DNA of 64,000 bases from an uncultured Oscillospiraceae bacterium (GTDB lineage Bacteria; Bacillota; Clostridia; Oscillospirales; Acutalibacteraceae). The notes under the pieces were generated by a model, which worked only from the letters and a program-made list of their open reading frames with translations, was not told where the DNA came from and made no database searches. The stretch's first letter is position 1, and the number at the start of each line of letters is the position of its first letter. Made by a program: the position numbers and the translations under genes. The stretch is from contig UQZY01000002.1 in the NCBI GenBank assembly GCA_900545655.1, forward strand, positions 1-64,000, given 5' to 3'. Of the stretch, positions 41,913 to 50,711 are shown in pieces.

Positions 41913-42941
41913 GTGGCTCAGATAGAAGAACTCCTCGATGAGATGGAAGATATTCTTGCGGACGGAAAAGGAAAAGCTTTTTCAAACAGAATGACTGTTG
42001 ACGTTGAAGCCCTGAAGACAGTCATCGACGACCTGCGCTTTAGTGTTCCCGAGGAAGTGAAGCAGGCACGTATTCTCGCATCCGAGCGACGTGAGATAAT
42101 GAGCAGAGCAAACCGTGAAGCAGAGGAGATAATAGAGGATGCACGTATAAAAAGTCGTGATCTTCTTGCTGCTGCGGAGCACAGAGCACGCGAAAACGAC
42201 GTTGAAACCAACAGGCGAAACGAGGAACTTATAAAAGACGCACAGGAGAGGGCAAAGAGCATTCTTGACAGTGCGCGTACAGAGGCCGACAAGCTTGTTT
42301 CCTCACAAAACATCCTTGAAGAGGCAAAGACCGCTTCAAAGAATCTTACAGAACATGCGCAGGCGGAGGCAGGGGCTCTCAGGGAAGAGGCGGAGAAGCT
42401 TCTTGCCGCAGCAAAGGATCAGGCTCAGAGCATCCTCAGCGAATCAAAGGAACAGGCACAAAACATCCTTACGGAGGCAAAAACCCGTGCCGAAAGACTT
42501 GAGCAGGAAGCAGAGTACAAGTCACAGAGCAAAATGGATGAGGCTGCAAAGTGGTCGCATGACCTTAAGATGAATGCGAGCAAATATGTGGACGAGCTCG
42601 TCAATGAAACCGAATACAGGGTTGCAAAGAGTCTGAATGAGATACAGAAGCTTCAGGACAGTCTTAAGGCTGCCGCAAAGAATTCATCACAGGCTCAAAA
42701 GCGTGCGGACAGACAGCGCCGTGCACAGGGCTCGGCAGTCTCTTCAAAGCGTGCCGAATCAGAGAGAAAGCACACGGAAAACATGAAACGGAACAGTCAG
42801 AGCACCTACGGTAAGAAACGCCCGTCTTCGCAGTACGTAACCGAGGACAATGACATAGAGGTCATCATGCCGAAGCCGAGCATTATAGACGTACCGCTCA
42901 GCGACACCCCGATAGTACCGGATGAAGAATTCTTTCTCTGA
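41913..42941 (+). CDS. Coiled-coil protein, DivIVA/V-ATPase-H-like, unknown role
   Basis: A 342-residue protein without membrane segments. A short N-terminal region (IEELLDEMEDILADGKG) leads to a long Ala/Glu/Lys coiled coil from about 45 to 260, with repeated blocks such as EEAEKLLAAAKDQAQSIL and ESKEQAQNILTEAKTRAER, then a basic, Ser/Gln-rich linker and an acidic C-terminus (PIVPDEEFFL). The start is GTG with AAGGACTG upstream. It is the third gene of the rsmD-coaD unit. Similar coiled coils after coaD occur in Firmicutes, probably with a cell-pole or division role; this is inference. Confidence 0.82.
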   Translation: MAQIEELLDEMEDILADGKGKAFSNRMTVDVEALKTVIDDLRFSVPEEVKQARILASERREIMSRANREAEEIIEDARIKSRDLLAAAEHRARENDVETNRRNEELIKDAQERAKSILDSARTEADKLVSSQNILEEAKTASKNLTEHAQAEAGALREEAEKLLAAAKDQAQSILSESKEQAQNILTEAKTRAERLEQEAEYKSQSKMDEAAKWSHDLKMNASKYVDELVNETEYRVAKSLNEIQKLQDSLKAAAKNSSQAQKRADRQRRAQGSAVSSKRAESERKHTENMKRNSQSTYGKKRPSSQYVTEDNDIEVIMPKPSIIDVPLSDTPIVPDEEFFL

Positions 42942-43060
42942 TTTGTTCAGGTTATAATTACAGCTACTACGCGGCGCACCTTGCGTGTGCCGCTCCTTTT
43001 TTAAGGGAAGCCGGGTCATAATTTTCAAGACTTTTGCATAGAGTTTACAGGGTGATATTT

Positions 43061-43546
43061 ATGTTTGTGTTTTCAGTAAACTCAAAAACCGCTAAGGTTA
43101 TTATTCTTGCGGCGGTCGGCATCGTAGCCGGAATCATACTTGCAAGAGTGAGTACTGCCACCGGCGATGTATCAAATATGAACGGTATTGTTCTCAAGGC
43201 GTCAGACACAAAGGAACGTGTGGCTTTTCTTTCGCAGTTCGGATGGGAGGTATCCGAGGATCCTCTCGAGGTTGCGGAGGTAATCATTCCCACCGAATTT
43301 GACGAAACGTATAAGGCGTACAATGATATACAGAAAAAGCAGGGTTTTGATCTTGAAAAATACAAGGGCACCAGGGTAAAACGCTGGACCTATGAGATAA
43401 AAAACTATCCGGGCTATGCCGGGAATTCCGGGTGTATTCGGGCAAATATTCTTGTCTGTGACGGCAATGTCATAGGCGGTGATATCTGCTCGGTTGAACT
43501 CGACGGCTTTATGCACGGCTTTAAGGTGAAAGAAAATGCGGCTTGA
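43061..43546 (+). CDS. DUF4830 domain membrane-anchored protein
   Basis: The 161-residue protein has a N-terminal hydrophobic segment (AKVIILAAVGIVAGIILA) that works as signal anchor, then a domain with FLSQFGWEVSEDP, VIIPTEFDETYKAYNDIQKK and VIGGDICSVELDGFMHGF, which I recall as DUF4830. Function unknown. ATG 43061 follows AGGGTGAT by 7 bases; the earlier TTG at 43034 is worse. It overlaps rsuA by 11 bases and so is coupled to it. Confidence 0.82.
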   Translation: MFVFSVNSKTAKVIILAAVGIVAGIILARVSTATGDVSNMNGIVLKASDTKERVAFLSQFGWEVSEDPLEVAEVIIPTEFDETYKAYNDIQKKQGFDLEKYKGTRVKRWTYEIKNYPGYAGNSGCIRANILVCDGNVIGGDICSVELDGFMHGFKVKENAA

Positions 43547-44237
43547 TAAATTCATTTCATCCCAGACATCACTTTCAAGGAGCGATGTAAAAAAACTGAT
43601 AAAACACGGAGCTGTAACGGTTGACAAAGCTGTTGCGGCATCGTGTGATATGCAGATTTTTCCGGAGACCTCTGAGATTGTAGTAGGCGGACAGGCTCTC
43701 TCTTATAAAAAGTATGTATATTATATATTAAATAAGCCGAAGGGCGTGGTCAGCGCAACGGATGACAAAATGCACAAAACGGTTCTTGACCTTGTTCCGG
43801 ACAACCTTAAACGACCCGGACTTTTTCCTGCCGGAAGACTTGACGCGGACACCACGGGTTTTGTTTTACTCACCGATGACGGAGATTTTGCACATCGCAT
43901 ATTGTCGCCGAAAAACCATATCGAAAAAACATATATCGCGACGCTTGAAAAGACCTTGACCGAGGAGGATATCTCCGCTTTTGCCGCAGGTATAACGCTT
44001 TCGGACGGATACGAGTGCTTGCCTGCTGCAGTCAAACTTGTCGGACAGGCAGTTGCAGAGGTAAAAATCTGCGAAGGAAAATACCACCAAATCAAGCGTA
44101 TGTTTGCCGCGAGAGGGAACAGGGTGCTTGAACTTAAACGTGTAAAAATGGGTGGACTGTCACTAGATATTGCATTGGAGCCCGGTAAAATGAGAGAATT
44201 AACACAAGACGAATTGTTGAAAATTACCAACACCTGA
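43536..44237 (+). CDS. rsuA: Ribosomal small-subunit pseudouridine synthase RsuA
   Basis: Forms pseudouridine 516 in 16S rRNA. The 233 residues carry an N-terminal S4 RNA-binding domain (MRLDKFISSQTSLSRSDVKK) and the synthase core with the catalytic Asp in PAGRLDADTTGF and KYHQIKRMFAA. The HQIKRMF form favours RsuA over RluB/E. The start overlaps the DUF4830 gene. Confidence 0.93.
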   Translation: MRLDKFISSQTSLSRSDVKKLIKHGAVTVDKAVAASCDMQIFPETSEIVVGGQALSYKKYVYYILNKPKGVVSATDDKMHKTVLDLVPDNLKRPGLFPAGRLDADTTGFVLLTDDGDFAHRILSPKNHIEKTYIATLEKTLTEEDISAFAAGITLSDGYECLPAAVKLVGQAVAEVKICEGKYHQIKRMFAARGNRVLELKRVKMGGLSLDIALEPGKMRELTQDELLKITNT

Positions 44238-44321
44238 ATAGTGCATATTGACACGATTTCACATATTTATTGTAGTTATTTTGTATATTTTTGTATAAAA
44301 TCTGACGAAAAAAGTTGCATT

Positions 44322-44350
44322 TTGTTGAGTTATTGTGTACAATGTATAAG
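44322..44350 (+). promoter_or_regulatory. Promoter of the PucR-like regulator gene
   Basis: TTGTTG, 17-base spacer, TATAAG, 75 bases before the ATG at 44426. Confidence 0.6.
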
Positions 44351-44425
44351 AAATTGCTCTAACATTTTGCACAAAAAGTACAAACAGCAGTAATTACTAT
44401 ACAAATCACTGGGGGTTTTGAGTAT

Positions 44426-45511
44426 ATGTCCAACAGACTGTTTCAGGGAGTCATTCACCAGATGCGCGACGCGATTGACAGAACAGTTGGTGTGATTGAC
44501 GAAACCGGTTCAATCATCTCTTGCAGTGAGCTTGAGCGAATCGGCGGTCAGATACCTCTTGACACATCCGACATCTTTTCGACAAATGATGCGGTTTGCC
44601 TTGACGGTGTGACTTATCTGACCTTTGGATCTCATTTACGCCATGAGTATGCTGTTTTTGTTGACGGTGAAGACGACCTTGCCGAAAAATACGCAAGAAT
44701 TCTCTCTGTTTCACTTTCAAGTATAAAACAGTTTTATGATGAAAAATATGACAGGAGTAACTTCGTAAAGAATGTTATTCTTGATAACATCCTTCCGGGT
44801 GACATACATGTAAAGGCACGTGAGCTTCGCTTCAACAATGATGCAACACGTGTTGTTCTTCTCATAAGGATTACGGGACATGAGGACGCGTCTGTTTTCG
44901 ACGTCATACAGAATCTTTTCCCGGACAAGAACAAGGACTTTGTTATAAACATAAATGAGACGGATATCGCTCTTGTAAAAGAGGTGCGTAACAATATCGA
45001 GCCGAAGAACCTTGAAAAGCTGGCTCATTCCATTTCTGACGCACTTTCGACCGAGTTCTACAGCAACGCGCTTGTGGGAATAGGCACGACTGTTGTAGGA
45101 ATCCGTGACCTTTCGAGATCCTTAAAGGAAGCTCAGGTTGCACTTGAGGTAGGAAAGGTTTTTGATACCGAGAAAAACATAGTAAGCTATGATAATCTGG
45201 GTATTGCACGTCTTATTTATCAGCTTCCGACAACCCTTTGCGAGATGTTCCTCCAGGAGGTTTTCAAAAGAGGCTCTATAGAGAACCTTGATCAGGAAAC
45301 ACTTTTTACCATTCAAAAATTCTTTGAAAATAACCTCAACGTTTCTGAGACATCACGTAAGCTTTTTGTTCACAGAAACACCTTGGTTTACAGACTTGAA
45401 AAGATAAAGAAATTTACAGGACTTGACCTTCGTGAGTTTGATGATGCCATCGTATTTAAGGTAGCCCTTATGGTAAAGAAATATCTGGACGCAAATCCGA
45501 CAAAATTCTGA
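44426..45511 (+). CDS. PucR/CdaR-family transcriptional regulator
   Basis: A 361-residue one-component regulator. The N-terminal 100 residues resemble a sensing domain (VGVIDETGSIISCSELERIG). A middle GGDEF-like region at about 120-250 follows, including LVGIGTTVVGIRDLSRSLKE, with a C-terminal PucR helix-turn-helix near 295-350 (NNLNVSETSRKLFVHRNTLV, then YRLEKIKKFTGLDL). Family members respond to purines, sugar diacids or other small effectors. No catabolic gene is next to it, so its target is unknown; it could be autoregulated through repeats at 45545-45590. GGGGGTTTTGAGT precedes the ATG. Confidence 0.87.
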   Translation: MSNRLFQGVIHQMRDAIDRTVGVIDETGSIISCSELERIGGQIPLDTSDIFSTNDAVCLDGVTYLTFGSHLRHEYAVFVDGEDDLAEKYARILSVSLSSIKQFYDEKYDRSNFVKNVILDNILPGDIHVKARELRFNNDATRVVLLIRITGHEDASVFDVIQNLFPDKNKDFVININETDIALVKEVRNNIEPKNLEKLAHSISDALSTEFYSNALVGIGTTVVGIRDLSRSLKEAQVALEVGKVFDTEKNIVSYDNLGIARLIYQLPTTLCEMFLQEVFKRGSIENLDQETLFTIQKFFENNLNVSETSRKLFVHRNTLVYRLEKIKKFTGLDLREFDDAIVFKVALMVKKYLDANPTKF

Positions 45512-45580
45512 TAAAAAATACTAAATATTGTGTCGGCTTTTGTGCAAAAGCACAAAATTCAGAAACCGGTTACAAAAGGG

Positions 45581-45609
45581 TTACAAACTATAATTAAATA
45601 TGGTATACT
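45581..45609 (+). promoter_or_regulatory. Promoter ending just before a terminator hairpin
   Basis: TTACAA, 17-base spacer, TATACT with an extended TGG. The predicted start (about 45616) lies inside the 5' arm of the hairpin at 45612. An 8-base inverted repeat TTTTGTGC / GCACAAAA lies upstream near 45538-45557. Confidence 0.55.
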
Positions 45610-45611
45610 AT

Positions 45612-45656
45612 AGACTGTATAGGTGTTCTTATGCCCATACAGTCTTTTGTGTTTTT
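45612..45656 (+). terminator. Terminator after the PucR-like gene
   Basis: Stem AGACTGTAT / ATACAGTCT extended by GG/CC past one mismatch, then TTTTGTGTTTTTT. Confidence 0.85.
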
Positions 45657-45753
45657 TAAAACACGACTTTTCGGAGAAAAAGATAATTGAAAAATAACTG
45701 AAAAATTGACTTCAGATGAATAACAGACCATTTTTAGGAGCAGTGCGTAACAG

Positions 45754-47118
45754 ATGATAGAGTTTAAAAATGTTTACAAAAAGTACGATAACGGTACGGA
45801 AGCACTGAAAAATGTCAACCTTCGTATTGAGCGCGGAGAGTTCGTTTTTATTGTCGGTGCATCCGGCTCCGGTAAGAGTACTTTCCTAAAGACGATAATG
45901 CGCGAGGAGGTACCCACCTCCGGAAGCATTATGATAAATAACTATGACCTTACCAAGATGACAAATAAGGAAATTCCTTATTTTCGGCGTACCATGGGTA
46001 TAGTTTTTCAGGACTTCAGACTCATACCTACCATGACCGTGTATGACAATGTTGCATTTGCAATGAGGGTTATAGGTGCAAATGAAAAGGAAATACGTAA
46101 AAGAGTGCCGTTTGTCTTGAGCCTTGTCGGACTTAAGGAAAAGGCACGCTCGCTTCCGAATGAGATCTCGGGCGGTGAGCAGCAGCGTGTCGCACTTGCG
46201 AGAGCGCTTGTAAACAATGCGAATACCATCATTGCCGACGAGCCTACGGGTAACATAGACCCGGAGATGTCCTATGAGATAGTGGATCTTCTCAATCACA
46301 TAAACGAAAACGGAACCACGGTAATAATGGTTACGCATGAGCATGATCTTGTAAAAAAGTTTAATCACAGAATCGTTGTAATTGATGACGGTACTGTAGT
46401 ATCGGATACGGCAGCAGGCGGAGTTCTCCGTTATAAAACGGAGACAGGCTACAAGCCTGTTTCGGAGCCGGGAAGCACACAGAATCCTAATACCGATGAA
46501 GCGGTAAAGGTTGCGGAGGCTGTAAAGGCTGCCATGGCAGCAAAAGCTTCCGGTGCAGGTGTTGTTTCTGCGGCAGGCGGTGCTTCTGCGACAGGTACTG
46601 CTTCTGCGGCAGGTTCGGCTACCGCGGCGGGCTCAGCTTCTGCGACAGGTACTGTTTCCGCGGCAGGTTCGGCTTCTGCGGCTCAGCAGTCGAAAGCCAA
46701 GACGGAAACAACCGAAAAGAGCTTTGGTACAGGGACAACGGCCGCAGATTCCGCCGTGCCTTTAACCGACTCTTATAAGCCGTCTCCCTTTATGGCACAG
46801 ATGAGCTCGTATGCCGCAAAGGCAACGGCAGCAAAGGATTCCGACACCGCCGATGACGGTAAAGCCGCCGCAGCTTCCGCGCAGTCCGTGAAGCCTGCAC
46901 CGGAATCACAGCCGACGCAGAGTTCACCTGTGACTGAGATCTTTACGATACCGGTTTCAACCGAAACCTTAAACAACTCATCCGAGACGAAGGTGGGGTC
47001 ACCTCTTTCAGCCGCACGTCCGGCTCCGGAAACTCCGCCGAAAAAAAACACCTATACTACAATTGACGGTGTTGATTACTCAAAGTATTTTGAGGACGCA
47101 GAGGAGGATGAGAAATAA
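45754..47118 (+). CDS. ftsE: FtsE division ATPase with a long repeat-rich C-terminal extension
   Basis: The ATPase of the FtsEX complex, which controls wall hydrolases at division. Residues 1 to about 228 are a normal FtsE: Walker A GASGSGKST, VFQDFRLIPTMTV, signature ISGGEQQRVALARALV, Walker B IIADEPTGNIDP, His switch MVTHEHD. FtsE usually ends there. This one continues for about 225 residues: an Ala/Ser/Gly/Thr-rich repeat region (DNA unit 54 bases), a Ser/Thr/Pro linker and a short conserved-looking end (IDGVDYSKYFEDAEEDEK). The end of the gene overlaps ftsX (TAATG). AGGAG lies upstream of the ATG at a normal distance. Confidence 0.93.
   Translation: MIEFKNVYKKYDNGTEALKNVNLRIERGEFVFIVGASGSGKSTFLKTIMREEVPTSGSIMINNYDLTKMTNKEIPYFRRTMGIVFQDFRLIPTMTVYDNVAFAMRVIGANEKEIRKRVPFVLSLVGLKEKARSLPNEISGGEQQRVALARALVNNANTIIADEPTGNIDPEMSYEIVDLLNHINENGTTVIMVTHEHDLVKKFNHRIVVIDDGTVVSDTAAGGVLRYKTETGYKPVSEPGSTQNPNTDEAVKVAEAVKAAMAAKASGAGVVSAAGGASATGTASAAGSATAAGSASATGTVSAAGSASAAQQSKAKTETTEKSFGTGTTAADSAVPLTDSYKPSPFMAQMSSYAAKATAAKDSDTADDGKAAAASAQSVKPAPESQPTQSSPVTEIFTIPVSTETLNNSSETKVGSPLSAARPAPETPPKKNTYTTIDGVDYSKYFEDAEEDEK
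46561..46683 (+). repeat. Tandem repeat in the ftsE extension
   Basis: Short GCA/TCT/GGT-type units; a larger block recurs at 54 bases (GCTTCTGCGACAGGTACTG at 46582 and 46636). It codes for the Ala/Ser/Gly/Thr region and is a likely site of length variation. Confidence 0.8.
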
Positions 47119-48062
47119 TGTCCGAAGAAAAGATAAGACGAAAAGCTTCGTTCAACATAAATTACCTCACAAAAGAAGGCGTAAGAAACGTATGGTCAAA
47201 CAGGCTTATGTCCATTGCCTCAATCGCGGTTCTTTCTTCCTGTCTGGTGCTTATCGGTTGTGCGATTATGCTTTTCGTAAACATAAATTCAATGCTTGAA
47301 AATGTCGAAGATCAGAACGTAATCATGGTATATCTGAATGACGGAATAACCGATGAACAGGTAAATAAGGTCGGTCAGGACATACGTATGATTCCGAGCG
47401 TAGCCTCCGTTGACTTTGTTTCAAAGGAGGACGCATATAAATCTCAGCTTGAAAGCATGGGCGACGAGGCCAGTCTGCTTGACGGACTTGAGGAAAATCC
47501 GCTGCCCGACGCCTACAAGGTAACGCTTGAAAACCTGAATGACTACGACAACGTCATGACCATGCTTACCTCGGTGGAAAACACACTCAGTGTAAGGGGA
47601 AACAGCGACCTTGCCGGTCAGGTGAGACAGATTCGCTCCGGCGTGACATATATAAGCGTCGGAATGATAATCATGCTTCTTGCGGTTTCGCTTTTCATTA
47701 TTGCAAATACCGTAAGAGTTACCATGTATAACAGAAGACTTGAGATAAGCATCATGAAGGCGGTCGGTGCCACCAACTGGTTTATACGCTGGCCATTCAT
47801 CATAGAAGGTATTCTTATCGGAATCATCTCCGGTTTTGTTTCACTTCTTCTTGTGTTCGGCCTTTACGAGCTTGCTCTTAAGTCACTCGGGACGATATTT
47901 ACACTTTTCGGAGCAACGTCAATTCCGTTCAGCTCATATGCATTGCCGATGCTTCTTGCGTTTATTCTCATAGGCGTATTTGCAGGCGTATTCGGAAGTA
48001 TATTCTCAATGGGACGTTATCTTAAGGAACAAGGGAGCGTGGTATCTGATGACAATGAATAA
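47118..48062 (+). CDS. ftsX: FtsX cell-division membrane protein
   Basis: Permease-like partner of FtsE, 314 residues. After a cytoplasmic N-terminus there is one span near 37-57, a large outside loop (about 60-175, the hydrolase-docking ECD) and three more spans around 185-205, 230-250 and 285-305. The C-terminal part has EISIMKAVGATNWFIRWPF, the FtsX signature. Coupled to ftsE and, by 14 bases, to the M23 gene downstream. Confidence 0.95.
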   Translation: MSEEKIRRKASFNINYLTKEGVRNVWSNRLMSIASIAVLSSCLVLIGCAIMLFVNINSMLENVEDQNVIMVYLNDGITDEQVNKVGQDIRMIPSVASVDFVSKEDAYKSQLESMGDEASLLDGLEENPLPDAYKVTLENLNDYDNVMTMLTSVENTLSVRGNSDLAGQVRQIRSGVTYISVGMIIMLLAVSLFIIANTVRVTMYNRRLEISIMKAVGATNWFIRWPFIIEGILIGIISGFVSLLLVFGLYELALKSLGTIFTLFGATSIPFSSYALPMLLAFILIGVFAGVFGSIFSMGRYLKEQGSVVSDDNE

Positions 48063-49389
48063 GACACACAGCAGAGTGAAGTCGATTATTTCTCTTTTCA
48101 TGGTTCTTGTTTTCGCAGTGGTCGGAATCGCCTCTGTTCCCGCGTATGCAAAGAAGTATGAGGAAACCGACCCTGAAATCATAGAGCTTAGAAAAGAAAT
48201 AGAAGCTCTTAAAAACGACGCCGCAAAGGCGAGGGAGCAGCGTCAGAAGCTCGAAGGGGAAATTGACGATGTATCCGCCTCCGCAATGCAGGTTCAAAAA
48301 GAGGTTGACGCTCTTCAGGAGGAAGTTGACGTATATCAAAGTCAGATAAACGCACTCAATAAACAGATAAGACTCCTTGACAACCAGATTATCGGCATAG
48401 AAAAATCCATAAAGGAGACCGAGGAAAAGGTTGCCGAGCAGGAGAAGAAGATAAAGGAAACTCAGAAGCTTCTCGGGGAACGTATACGTGCCATGTATAT
48501 GTCCGGAAATGTCTCCTCCGTTGAGCTTATCCTTGAAGCAAACAGCTTTGAAAGCCTTCTTACAAGGCTTGAGCTTGTATCACAGGTGAGTAAGCACGAT
48601 AACAAGATTGTCGATGATCTTAAAAGCGAGATAAAGGAGATGGAGGACTTAAAGACATCTCTTTTGAAGCAGAAGGATACCCTCACCGAGAACAAAAAGG
48701 AAATTGAAACATCAAAGGCGGATGTTGTCGCTTCTCAGAAAGAGATAAAGGCGCTGAAATCAACCGTTGACAAAAAACTTTCAAAGCTCGAAAACTACCT
48801 CAGCACCCTGAATAAACAGGATTCGCAGCTTGCAAAGCTCGAGCAGCAGGCCGAGGCACAGCAGGCGGCATACTCGTATAAGATTGACCAGATGCTTGCC
48901 GGAAAGGCTTCGCAGGGCAGCGGTTCGGCAAACCTTATCTGGCCGGTTCCGTATTCCAGCTCGTATATCAGCTCTGGTTACGGAAGAAGGTCCGGCGTAG
49001 GCGTCGGAGATTTCCACTACGGAATTGACATAACCATGCCGGGAGCCGAAAGCAACGACAAGAAAATAATTGCGGCCGGTGACGGCACGGTTCTTATCGC
49101 AAGCAGTATTTGCAGTCATAACTACAGGAAAAATTATAGCTGCGGCTGTAACTGGGGCTTTGGCGACTATGTTGTTATAGACCACGGCGATGGCGTGCGT
49201 GCTTACTATGCACATCTTTCGCATGTCAGCGTTACACAGGGTCAAACCGTTTCACAGGGACAGACGATAGGCTATATGGGATGTACCGGCTATTCGACCG
49301 GCTGGCATCTTCACTTTGAAATACGTGTCGGCAGCGGTTCTCAGAGCCAGACGGCGAGAAATCCGCTCAATTATGTAAGTAAGCCATAA
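48049..49389 (+). CDS. M23 peptidase with N-terminal coiled coil, FtsEX-controlled hydrolase
   Basis: A 446-residue exported murein hydrolase, analogous to EnvC/PcsB/CwlO partners of FtsEX. A signal peptide (about 10-35) is followed by a long coiled coil (about 40-285) with the FtsX-contact-like central helices and a C-terminal LytM domain. The zinc ligands are all present: FHYGID, AHLSH and WHLHFE. An insertion with four Cys (CSHNYRKNYSCGCNWG) sits in the LytM domain and may bind metal or form disulfides. ATG 48049 overlaps ftsX; GGGAG is 11 bases upstream. Expected to be auto-inhibited until FtsEX acts. Confidence 0.93.
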   Translation: MTMNKTHSRVKSIISLFMVLVFAVVGIASVPAYAKKYEETDPEIIELRKEIEALKNDAAKAREQRQKLEGEIDDVSASAMQVQKEVDALQEEVDVYQSQINALNKQIRLLDNQIIGIEKSIKETEEKVAEQEKKIKETQKLLGERIRAMYMSGNVSSVELILEANSFESLLTRLELVSQVSKHDNKIVDDLKSEIKEMEDLKTSLLKQKDTLTENKKEIETSKADVVASQKEIKALKSTVDKKLSKLENYLSTLNKQDSQLAKLEQQAEAQQAAYSYKIDQMLAGKASQGSGSANLIWPVPYSSSYISSGYGRRSGVGVGDFHYGIDITMPGAESNDKKIIAAGDGTVLIASSICSHNYRKNYSCGCNWGFGDYVVIDHGDGVRAYYAHLSHVSVTQGQTVSQGQTIGYMGCTGYSTGWHLHFEIRVGSGSQSQTARNPLNYVSKP

Positions 49390-49401
49390 AGGAGACAGAC
49401 G

Positions 49402-50601
49402 ATGAGTAAAAAAATCCCACTTGGAACAGGGCTCGCTGTACTCTTTATAGTTATGGCGGCAACAATAGCAATCACGATGAAGATTTCAATGAGCGTTTAC
49501 AATAACCTCATAAGTGATCTTACAAGCCGTACGGCGATGTATGACAACCTTGCGGAAATAGATGACCTCGTACGTGAAGACTTTTTCGGAAATATCGAGT
49601 CGGAAAGCATAAACTCGGGAATTGCGGACGGGTATATAAAGGGACTGGGAGACAGTGCATCGTTCTACCTTACACCGTCAGAATATGTCACCTACTATAA
49701 CCGTCTTCTCGGCAAGATGTCCGGTACGGGAATCACCTGTACCTTCAATGAAGACACGGGCAATCTGTATATCACGGCTGTGGCAAAAAATTCTCCTGCG
49801 GAGACAGCCGGAATAAAAGCCGGAGATGAAATAACGGAAATAGGAAATGAAGCTGTTACAAAGACGAATTATACATCGCTCATGTCAAAGCTTTACGGCG
49901 AAAAGATGAGCAGTGTAAAGGTTACGTATGTAAGAGAAAAGACAACAAAGACCGAAAATCTTGTTATGGGTTACAGTGAAGCCACGGTTTCCTCGAGAAG
50001 CATCGGTACAATCGGAATAATCTCAATAAATGCTTTTTATGAAAACACGATTGCGCAGTTTAAGGACGCGGTTAACAGCCTCACAAAGGAGGGCTGCAAG
50101 TCCCTGATACTTGACGTGAGAAATTGTTCGGAGGGAAGTATTGATTACGCCGCAAAGGTGCTTGATATCCTCGTGCCTGTAGCGTCTGACGGCAGAGCTG
50201 CCATGGCTACTGCGGTTGACAAGAAAGGTAAGACAGTTAAGACATTCCCGTCCGACTCGGACTGTATCGTTCTACCCATGCTTGTTCTCGTAAACGGAAA
50301 CACCTCCGGTCCTGCAGAGCTTTTTGCATGTGACCTCAGAGACTTCGGAAAAGCCGAGCTTATAGGAACAACCACAAAGGGTATCGGCTCCATGCAAGAG
50401 GTTCATCAGTTCTCCGACGGCAGCGCAGTAGTTCTCACGGTTGCCGAGATACTTCCTTATAAGAGTGATTCTTATAACGGAGTCGGACTGAAACCCGATC
50501 ACGAGGTGAGTATGACTGCAGAGCAAACGGCACAGATAGGAATCATGAAGGATACCGATGACGCACAGCTTCAGAAAGCACTTGAACTGCTTGCAGACTA
50601 A
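49402..50601 (+). CDS. S41 (CtpA-like) protein with both catalytic residues replaced
   Basis: A 399-residue membrane-anchored protein: N-terminal hydrophobic segment, PDZ domain at about 100-190 (IKAGDEITEIGNEAV) and an S41 core. In active relatives the region reads NTASAAELF with Ser and GKG with Lys 25 residues later; here it is NTSGPAELF and TTKGIGSMQ, so the Ser position is Gly303 and the Lys position Ile328. The Gln four residues later remains. The fold looks intact, so this is probably a pseudo-protease acting as a binding platform. It follows the M23 gene by 12 bases, an EnvC-CtpA type arrangement. Confidence 0.87.
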   Translation: MSKKIPLGTGLAVLFIVMAATIAITMKISMSVYNNLISDLTSRTAMYDNLAEIDDLVREDFFGNIESESINSGIADGYIKGLGDSASFYLTPSEYVTYYNRLLGKMSGTGITCTFNEDTGNLYITAVAKNSPAETAGIKAGDEITEIGNEAVTKTNYTSLMSKLYGEKMSSVKVTYVREKTTKTENLVMGYSEATVSSRSIGTIGIISINAFYENTIAQFKDAVNSLTKEGCKSLILDVRNCSEGSIDYAAKVLDILVPVASDGRAAMATAVDKKGKTVKTFPSDSDCIVLPMLVLVNGNTSGPAELFACDLRDFGKAELIGTTTKGIGSMQEVHQFSDGSAVVLTVAEILPYKSDSYNGVGLKPDHEVSMTAEQTAQIGIMKDTDDAQLQKALELLAD

Positions 50602-50627
50602 GGAAACAGGTTTGCAGTTTAAAAAAC

Positions 50628-50656
50628 TTGCTATTGTAGAATAAAAAACATATAAT
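50628..50656 (+). promoter_or_regulatory. Promoter ending just before a terminator hairpin
   Basis: TTGCTA, 17-base spacer, TATAAT. The predicted start (about 50663) lies inside the 5' arm of the hairpin at 50659. Confidence 0.6.
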
Positions 50657-50658
50657 AT

Positions 50659-50692
50659 AAGGTAGCACTCTCTGTGTGCTACCTTATTTTTT
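50659..50692 (+). terminator. Terminator of the ftsE-ftsX-M23-S41 operon
   Basis: Perfect 10-base stem AAGGTAGCAC / GTGCTACCTT, 7-base loop, then ATTTTTT. It ends 20 bases before the next gene. Confidence 0.88.
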
Positions 50693-50711
50693 CGGAAGGG
50701 GTTAACCTATA

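Noticed and set aside
45538..45590. Inverted repeat TTTTGTGC/GCACAAAA and two GGTTACAAA copies as a PucR operator
   Set aside because: Location after the regulator gene and lack of a known PucR consensus make assignment guesswork; mentioned only as context.
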